This document shows positions 56,851-64,000 of a stretch of DNA of 64,000 nucleotides, in pieces. The DNA comes from Cyprinodon diabolis (lineage: Eukaryota > Chordata > Actinopteri > Cyprinodontiformes > Cyprinodontidae). The stretch's first letter is position 1. Every line of letters starts with the position of its first letter. The translations under genes were made by a program, and so were the position numbers. The stretch spans positions 37,245,010 to 37,309,009 of the forward strand of contig CM060068.1 in the NCBI GenBank assembly GCA_030533445.1, in the 5' to 3' direction. The notes under the pieces were generated by a model. It had not been told where the DNA came from. It made no database searches and worked only from the letters and a program-made list of their open reading frames with translations.

Positions 56851-56854
56851 TTAG

Positions 56855-57005
56855 TTCAGGATCTTTCTGCATGGAGTACTCTGGCTTCCTCTCAGAGTCT
56901 AAAAAATGACTGATACTTTAATTGGCTTCTCTAGAATAAACAATAGACTGCTGTTGTTAGGCTTTGGCCCCACCATGACTCCGAGAAGCGTGAGAAGATG
57001 GATGG
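56855..57005 (+). repeat. Degenerate copy of the SINE/LINE-tail repeat
   Basis: Traces of the family order remain: TTTCTGCATGGAGTACTCTG, GGCTTCCTCTCAGAGTC and GAAGATGGATGGACAAA. Confidence 0.45.
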
Positions 57006-57271
57006 ACAAATTTTTACTTCTTTGTCTTAATCAGCAAATATGCAGTTACTGGCTGAATCTGACCAGAATTTTTTTTTTATTTCACTGAGTTCTATTGAAT
57101 GAATTGTATATAATGAAAATGAAAAATAACGAAATTAGTAATTAGAAATTGACTTAATTATTAATTAAAAATAAAGCAAAGACAAATCATTACTTTCGCC
57201 TTAAGTTTTAGAATTGAATAAAACATTAGTGGTGTAAAATTTACTAATAAAAGAAAAGCACATCTTTAGTT

Positions 57272-58245
57272 AGCTTGACAAGTTCAGTTTAGGAAACTGT
57301 ACTTGAAGTTTTCTAGAGGAAATTTTGCCTCTCACCCAAGAGGTTCCTCAGTTCTAATTAGTGGTTGGGAGCACTGAGATTAATATACTGTAGGTATAAC
57401 AAAGAACCAGGGTGAACAAAAGATGGCACTGCTCCCTCCTACTGGATTGGCCATGAAGGTCAGCTGTGGGGTGTTAATGGTCATTAGGGGGTTTCAATCT
57501 CATGCCTCATTAAAGTGTGAGTCAGTGGTGAATCTTCTAGGTATATTTCCTAAAAGTGCTTTTTAAGTAGGTAAAAGGTTATGTCTAAGACCACTTCCTC
57601 TGTTGAGAGATGGTTTTTCCAGGTTAACAAAGAGGGCTTCCTTAACCCCTCTCTCAAACCATCTTTCTTCCTTGCCAAGAATGTGGACATTGTTGTCCTC
57701 AAACAAGTGTCCTTCATCCTTCAGGTGTTAGAGAACAGCTGAGTCCTGTCCTAAGGAGTTGGCCCTCCTGTGTTGAGCCATGCACTTTTGTAGCGGTTGC
57801 TTGGTATCTTCAATGTACAGGTCTTTGCACTCCTCACTACACTGAAAGGCATAAACCAGGTCGTTGGCCTTGTTTCTGGGTGTCTTATCTTTGGGGTGAA
57901 CCAGTTTTTGTCTCAGGGTGTTGCCGGGTTTGAAGTGCACAGGGATCCAGTGCTGGTTGAAATCCTCCTTTTTCAGAGACTCCAACAACATATGGAATGA
58001 TGATGTACCTTCTTCTTTTTTCTTCCCTTTCAGCAGAACTCTTCTTGTTGGTTTTTTAAAAAGCCCATATGGGATAACAACAGTTACAGATTGTTAAACC
58101 TACAGTTTATTAATCTCAGTGCACCCCACCGCTAGTTATAACTGAAGAAGCCTCTTCTGTCTTCTAAAAAACTTCACGTCCAGTTGCCTAAACTGAACTT
58201 GTCAAGCTTGACCATGACCTGGATGACTGAGAAACTTCACAGATA
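57272..58245 (-). mobile_element. Penelope-like element fragment, minus orientation
   Basis: Inverted ends: AGCTTGACAAGTTCAGTTTAGG at 57272-57293 and its inverse ending at 58208. Between them the minus strand encodes a partial GIY-YIG endonuclease region. The flank TGACCTGGATGACTGAGAA recurs in other fragments of this window. Confidence 0.7.
57728..57991 (-). pseudogene. Penelope-type GIY-YIG endonuclease fragment
   Basis: An 87-codon minus-strand frame with ARG-free opening FKPGNTLRQKLVHPKDK, then LVYAFQCSEECKDLYIEDTK and QPLQKCMAQHRRANSLGQD. This matches the core of Penelope endonucleases (usually YxIxC...DLYIGET, QPLxxRMxQHRR). The Gly of the YIG motif is replaced by Glu-Asp (LYIEDT) and the reverse transcriptase is absent. 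Confidence 0.75.
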
Positions 58246-59050
58246 TGTTACATCTTTATTTGTTTGGAGAAATTATTGGTAAAATCTAATTTAGTTTGTG
58301 AAATAATTTCTTCTTACTAAGCAAACTTCTATTTTATTAACATTTACAAAGAATTTCTATGTGGAAAAAGTTACCTAGTTTGCTGAGTAAATAGTGCTCC
58401 AATTTTTTTCAGTGTATCTGACCATTAATGTCCAACAAGGCAGAGACCCAAAGCATGGCCAAGAACATGCTGAGGGACTTGGGTTGTGTTCGGTCCTTCG
58501 AAGGCCATGAAAATAAGGAGGTTGGAAGAGTTTGGCTATAGAGGTTAGCCTTATTCTACTATCACCGCCCCTCACTCAGTTTACGCTCTGTAGCCTAGCA
58601 GCCATGACAGTTGATGCACAAAGGCTGGATGCTGAAGAACTTACTACTGTTCTGTGTGCTAATGACATCTTTGAGCAGCCTCAGCAGCATACTGTCATAG
58701 ATATTAATTTCATTGTAGTCCCCACAATGCATAGATATATTGGAATCTGTGCTTAAAATGTCAGAAAAACCCATTTGCCCGCGCACCTGCCCGGTCAGAC
58801 AGGTGGGCGGGTTCAGTCGCTCCATACCTGGTTTGGTAGTCATTCCGAATTAGACAACATAAAACCTCACACCTCAACAATCCCAGGGATAATCGGAAAC
58901 TCCTACCTCCAGATCAGGACTTTTTTTCTGGACATGTGGATAATATCTTTCTGCTGAAATAAAGTAATTTTTTCCATAAACAACTTTACAACTAAAGAAA
59001 ATCTGAAGGACACATTTCTGACAAACATCTCTGTAATTTAAAAGCTGTAT
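58246..59050. other. Intergenic sequence with no recognised feature
   Basis: Short frames only. No motif or repeat that I can name. Confidence 0.4.
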
Positions 59051-59054
59051 GACA

Positions 59055-59205
59055 GTCTATAACAGTGTTAGGAAAGTTTCTTCCTAAATGTAATATATTT
59101 CATGTTACAAGTTACCTTTTTTAGAAAGTAAAAGTTTCTTTACAATATGACTATCTTTTTAAAATAATGAGTTACTGATTACTTTTTAGTTACTTTCGCC
59201 AGTTA
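59055..59205. repeat. Possible fragment of an AGTGTTRGGAAAGTT-type fish repeat
   Basis: AACAGTGTTAGGAAAGTTTC at the left, then CATGTTACAAGTTACC and TGAGTTACTGATTACTTTTT. This is the pattern of a common teleost DNA-element end. Borders are not defined. Confidence 0.4.
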
Positions 59206-59277
59206 GGACAAGGCATTACAAAATAGGGTGTTCACTATTTTTTTCATAAATAGCTGAATCACAAAAATATAATGATA

Positions 59278-59572
59278 TAGTCTTTCTGCATGGAGTTTGC
59301 ATGTTCTCCCTGTGCATGCTTGGGTTCTCTCCGGGTACCCCGGCTTCCTCCCACAGTCCAAAAACATGACTGTTAGTTTAATTGGTTTGTATGAATTCTC
59401 CTCAGGTGTGAGTGTGTGCATGAAAGATTGTTTGTATTGTTTGTCCCTGTTGCCCTTGGACAGACTGGCGACCTGTCCAGGGTTTACCCCGCCTCTCACA
59501 CGTAGACAGCTGGAGATAGGCACCCCAGCAGGGATAAAGCGTGACGGTAATGGAAGGATGGATGGATAAGTA
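59278..59572 (+). repeat. SINE/LINE-tail repeat, well-preserved body and tail
   Basis: TTTGCATGTTCTCCCTGTGC, CTTCCTCCCACAGTCC, GGCGACCTGTCCAGGGTTTA and a GATGGATGGATAAG tail, in order. The tRNA-like head is missing. Confidence 0.75.
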
Positions 59573-60224
59573 ATACAAATCTTAACACAAAACAAAACTT
59601 TATTTTGGCAACTACTTGAAAAAGAGTAAAACGCATTTTAAAATCATATATACTTGTATATAAATTCAGACATCAAGGGGTTTAATGAACTTTTGTGGAA
59701 GCATGTTTATACTTTTACAGAACTACTATATCTACATTTAAAAGGGGTCATAGAATGCAAAACAGAGTTTCCATTGTCATAGATGAATAACGATAGTTCA
59801 GTGGGTGACATGGACGTACAGAGAAGTTCAAATCCCATCGACACCTCCTTTATCTGCAAATCTCACAATTCTATTCTTCCACCATAAAACAGGTGAAATC
59901 AGACGAAACATAGAGCTGACGTAAACTCGGGAATGTTGCCTTATTTGGTATTGGCCTGGACTTTTGTCATTCCCAGGGGGGCGGGCATGAAGTGTCGACT
60001 GCTGGGTTGCTGACTGGACCGGACCTCAGCAGAGAGCCATGAGTCGCCCGTCTTCCGCCGGAGGAGGAGGTGGGGGCTTGTGCACAGGCTACCGTCACTG
60101 GGTCAGGTTTGGTTGCTGCTTCCCCCGCTGGCTTCTGCCCCTGTCCACCGGGGTTCCAGGACCAGTCCCGGAGCTCACAGGTCAATTATACTGCACTGTA
60201 ATCGACCAAAAACCCCTAAGATTT

Positions 60225-60305
60225 TGAAATTCCCCCCAAGAATTTTTGGGTATGAAAAGCAGGACATGTCCAGGAAAAAGAGGTCATCTGGTCACCCTAC
60301 CATAT
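60225..60305. repeat. Possible hAT-type end fragment
   Basis: AGCAGGACATGTCCAGGAAA and GGTCATCTGGTCACCCTACC form an end commonly seen in fish elements. The neighbouring 59975-60190 is GC-rich and has no assigned function. Confidence 0.4.
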
Positions 60306-60404
60306 TAACAATTTCAATATTTCAGTGAGTGAGTGCTTGTTGCTATGATGCATCTTTGCTCAGCAGCTTCGCTCGTTGTAAACCAGCCAATCAGATGGTA
60401 AAAA

Positions 60405-60740
60405 TGGTAAATGGTATGTACTTATATAGCACCTTTATTTAAGTCAGGAGACTTGACCAAAGCACTTTACACTACATTCACCCATTCATGCACACACTCA
60501 CACACTGATGGTGGCAAGCTACATTGTAGCCACAGCTGCCCTGGGGCTCACTGACAGAAGCTTGGCTGCCGTACACTGGCGCCACCGGGCCCTCTGACCA
60601 CCATCAGTAGACAATGCAGGTGAAGTGTCTTGCCCAAGGAGAAAACGACACTGAAAGTCGGAGTCAGGGCTTGAACCGTCAACCCTTCGATATCAGGGCA
60701 AATTCCTATATCCAACGCCACTGTCGCCCTGTCGTCGCGA
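60405..60740 (-). repeat. tRNA-derived SINE, minus strand
   Basis: On the minus strand a tRNA-like head (GGGCGACAGTGGCGTTGG, then GGTTGACGGTTCAAGCCCTG) precedes a body ending in the plus-strand GGTAAATGGTATGTACTTAT-type tail at 60405. The order matches a common teleost SINE. Confidence 0.65.
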
Positions 60741-60779
60741 TGTAGGCCATTGCCCCGCGCTTCCGAACGGCGCACAGCT

Positions 60780-61560
60780 TATCTAAATATACAAGATCAT
60801 ACCAAAAAAGGAAGAAAACCTGTCATTTCATTCTAAGGGCTTTTAATAAGGCTTGCATTAGGGCTCATAGAACAGCAAATATGCCATTTTCAGCCCAACC
60901 AATGATACCAACTCTATACAGAGACCTTAGGGACCAGCACCAAATATCCTATATGAGCATTCTATACCTCTTTAAAACATTTCCATGAATAAAAACTCAA
61001 TAACCATAAATACTCACTACCAAAATATATAAATAGCATCAAATCACAGCTTTTATACTTTTTTTACACAAGTAAAAACATGCCCAAATATTTATCGATA
61101 TTTTTTACAGTTGATTCTGCTTATACAGTGCTAGTTTATGATTATGCACATTCTAAAAGAAATAGGATATTAGAAATAAGATTTAATAAGATAAAATAAG
61201 AATTTAAGTATTACTCAAATCTTGTTTATTCATACCAAAAATGTGTTTGTGATAATTGTGACTAACAGCTAACAGGCTTTAACGGTTAAAGGGTTGTCAA
61301 GATGCCAACATTTTGGTATCTGTACCGATATCTGCCATATGCTTTAATATTTTCATCAAATAAAAGAACATAAAAAATATGATAATTGACTTTATTTTAA
61401 TAATAAAAAATCTTTAAACAATAACATATCATTTTGTAAATTCTACAAACATACAATGAGAAAAAAAATAAAAATAAATAAATATATATATATATAAATA
61501 CAGAAATGGGGAATCACAGTAAGAAACGGGTCATTTATATATATATGTATATATATATAT
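60780..61560. other. Intergenic AT-rich sequence with an AT microsatellite
   Basis: No gene seen. It ends in an interrupted (TA)n tract at 61535-61560, which is the insertion target of the next element. Confidence 0.45.
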
Positions 61561-62282
61561 CAGTGGCGCCCGGCCCATAGGGGGCGCTGGGGCACCGCCC
61601 TCCCTAATAAGAAGAGAGAAACGTAAAATATATTTTTAGAAATTAACTCATAAATGTCAGTTTTACTCTCTAGAGTGTGTACCTATAAGCAAAACTAATT
61701 ATATAAACTACATTTCCCTACCTACTGTCATATATTTGTGGATTTCCACAGACAGACTCCTACCGTCTCTGTCCTGGGGCTGTGATCAGACTGCGCCACA
61801 TTTGCAGAGAATCTGCCAATCATGTACTATTGCTAAGTGAATTTAATAATTTAATGGCCAATCAGCGTCTCAAAAATTTATGGTCTTGGGGCTCTGAAAA
61901 TACTGCCCTTTAACAGGCTTCTGCACCCAAGCGCAGGTGCAGACAATTAGAGGGAAGATGGCGAACGTAACGAACGAGATGCAGCTTCCACCAAATTCGG
62001 TGAGATCCTTATTTATCTACCCGTTTGCCAGAAGAACATCCATGTTGTAGGGTATGAAAATTTCCTGTCATGGTTATTGTGACTGTGAGGAATCCACCTC
62101 ATCACTTAAAATAACCTCTCTAACTTTGCGCGCCACACACACATTCCTGTTATACTGTGCTTGTGAGGACCAATCCGCTCGCGCTGAGCCCAGTAGCGGT
62201 CCTTTAACTTAAAACACACAAGCTGTTCCTGGTTACCTGCTGGCGTATTGAGAGTGCACACTTAATATTTCAGTGGGGTTAG

Positions 62283-62317
<35 letters not shown>

Positions 62318-62902
62318 TGTTTATGCTACGGGGACTTGTCATCTTCAGTCTTGCGGCGTCTTTGCTGGGTTCAAACCCAGTATGGTGTAATTGAATAAGT
62401 AAATGAATCTGTGTAAAGGAATTAAGTTTTATTTTTGTATATCAATTGTTTGTGGAGGTAATATATGGACAAAACTGATTAATGAGAAGAAATCAGAAAT
62501 AAGAGAGCCTGAGGTGAGGGGCTTAAACTATTTAATGAGAGATGTTGGAAGAAAAGCGTCCATTTTTGTTTTCTGTTTCTTTGTTACATTGCTGGTAACT
62601 GGAGGGAGGCTGAGGCCGAGTATCTTGTATATGTTTAGTTTCTTTTGCACCCTGTTTTGAGTTTTTGAGCACAATAAATCACCAACACCGGTAACCCGAC
62701 TGAGCCTGGATTCTTGGAGGCCAAAGAACCCCGTCACAGTGACCCAAATTATCACTGTTACTGTTATTATATAGTAAATTAAATCATTGCTGTTAAATTG
62801 TATTTCATTTCCAATTGTTTATTTGAATTCTTATTCTGGATTAGTTGGAGACATACACTAGGCTATATCAGCCCCATCAAAAATATTTTTCACCAGCCGC
62901 CA

Positions 62903-62905
<3 letters not shown>
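61561..62905 (+). mobile_element. CAGTGGCGGC element, copy 2, complete
   Basis: A 1345-bp unit starts CAGTGGCGCCCGGCC and ends GCCGCCACTG, giving short inverted ends, with ATATATAT on both sides (61553-61560 and 62906-62913). The 8-bp duplication fits hAT, although a TA tract makes it less certain. No transposase frame. It includes a (TG)n tract at 62284-62313. Copy 1 is inverted at 37285-38560. Confidence 0.75.
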
Positions 62906-62937
<32 letters not shown>

Positions 62938-63301
62938 AAAGGAAGAGAGAGAAAGAGAGAGGAGAGCAGAATAGAACATGGAATTATAGATTGGTAATCT
63001 GGTTCTGCAGCTGTTAAGAAAGACTGACAATTAGCAGCATGCTACTGCACAGTTAAATCAACAGTATAATATGAAGAAGACAGCAAAAGAAAACATCTTG
63101 CAGGGCGAATAAAAAGATTAAAACGCATTAAGAATTGTCATCAGCTTTCGACAACCAAAATATAGTGACACCAGCAGGGCCGTACCCAGACACCAAAAAA
63201 TACCCCAAAGATTAAAAGATGTTTTTAATTCCATTATTTAAATCTGGCAATTTTCCAAGTCTTAATGAGCAAAACCAACATCATTATGACTTTTGATACG
63301 C

Positions 63302-63494
63302 TAGCCATGATGGCAATTATTTTACATCCAAGTATTATTTAGTTCTTTATATATTGTGTATATATAGATTGGGGCCAATCTATATATACACACACACACA
63401 TCAATTTCAAACAGATGTTATCGGTATGGTATTGCTATCGGCCAATACTTCACAGCCAGGTATCGGGGCCGAAAAATGGCATCGGCGCAACATT
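63302..63494. mobile_element. ATCGG-rich hAT-like MITE, truncated copy
   Basis: Right half of the family: GCCATGATGGCAATTATTTT, ACACACACATCAATTTCAAAC, CACAGCCAGGTATCGGGGCC and the GCGCAACATTA end. The left half is missing. Confidence 0.65.
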
Positions 63495-64000
63495 AATATT
63501 TACTTTAGTATTTAAAATAGCCACTCAAGCCCTATTACATAAATATGTTAATGATAGTGCTTAAACATTTTTCTATTTATCTTACACCATACGTCAAATA
63601 ACATGCCATAAACAATTTACTTTTAAAACATATTCCTTTTGTAGAACCTGCTCTCTCTCAATCTCTCTCCTCACTTTTTCTCTTGCTGCTTGGCCCAAAG
63701 AGGAGCTTGGTTTTACCGCCTTTTCCTCCCTATTCTGTTTTCCCTTTAGTTAAGAATATCAACACAGTCAAATATTAAAATGATAGAAATGAAAGCAATA
63801 TGCATTTCAAGATTTCAAGGAGTTTTCAACACGCTAACATGAAATTAAATTAGTTTTGCAGCCCAATGTCAATGTGAGAAATTGTAAAAATAGCTATAAA
63901 TATGTTGAAGTATAAATATTAAATAAACAAGATAAAATATGCACATTTTAGCAATTATATAATATAAATAAATAAACATTACAACAGTTGTAAAAACAAA
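63495..64000. other. Intergenic sequence to the window end, no recognised feature
   Basis: AT-rich sequence. No gene-like frame or named repeat. Confidence 0.4.

Noticed and set aside
60039..60328. Frames in the GC-rich patch (Gly- and Pro-rich)
   Set aside because: No splice-supported extension and no domain; the right end is a transposon fragment. Composition alone explains the frames.
62403..62755. Frames of 85 and 75 codons inside the CAGTGGCGGC element
   Set aside because: They are not preserved as a protein in the sister copy at 37285-38560, and there is no transposase motif.
1..64000. A prokaryote-style defence system or other wholly new system
   Set aside because: The sequence is vertebrate throughout. 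The real novelty candidates are the receptor oddities and the foldback minisatellite element.

Overview
The window is AT-rich vertebrate DNA and almost certainly teleost. It has long introns, a Tc1-type transposon, hAT-like and Penelope-like elements, Rex1/CR1-type and RTE-type LINE pieces and fish-type tRNA-derived SINEs. The species was not determined; a percomorph fish is a reasonable guess. The gene content is two complete multi-exon genes of the interleukin-1 receptor family, in tandem on the + strand. I found no convincing host gene in the first 13 kb or the last 8.6 kb.

Gene A (13022-26933) has eleven coding exons and encodes 639 aa: signal peptide, three Ig domains, one membrane helix and a cytoplasmic TIR domain. 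It most resembles IL1R1. Gene B (33574-55338) also has eleven coding exons and encodes 553 aa with the same architecture. It most resembles IL1RL1 (ST2), partly because its first Ig domain keeps only the canonical disulfide. The first nine introns have identical phases in both genes, so they are tandem paralogues. The tenth intron differs in position and phase (phase 0 in A, phase 1 in B). Order and orientation agree with the mammalian IL1R cluster (IL1R1 upstream of IL1RL1).

Region by region: 1-13.0 kb is intergenic and repeat-rich. It holds an inverted-repeat element, SINEs, a solo LTR nested in a SINE, a decayed RTE-type LINE, a Penelope-like piece and a Rex1/CR1-like LINE with a 382-codon reverse-transcriptase ORF. 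13.0-27.4 kb is gene A; its intron 3 carries a 1.56 kb foldback element full of palindromic minisatellite. 27.4-33.5 kb is intergenic, with an ATCGG-rich hAT-like MITE, a solo LTR and a (TA)n tract. 33.5-55.8 kb is gene B. Its introns carry a hAT-like element, a full-length but broken Tc1 element 16 bp past a splice donor, a 1.2 kb element with a perfect 8-bp target duplication, and several strong hairpins. 55.8-64 kb is intergenic, with a Penelope-like fragment, SINEs and a second copy of the CAGTGGCGGC element in the opposite orientation.

Both receptors should sit at the cell surface and bind IL-1-family cytokines. They would then pair with an accessory chain and signal through TIR contacts with MyD88 to NF-kB and MAP kinases. 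That is family knowledge; the sequence itself shows the domains, exon structure and motifs.
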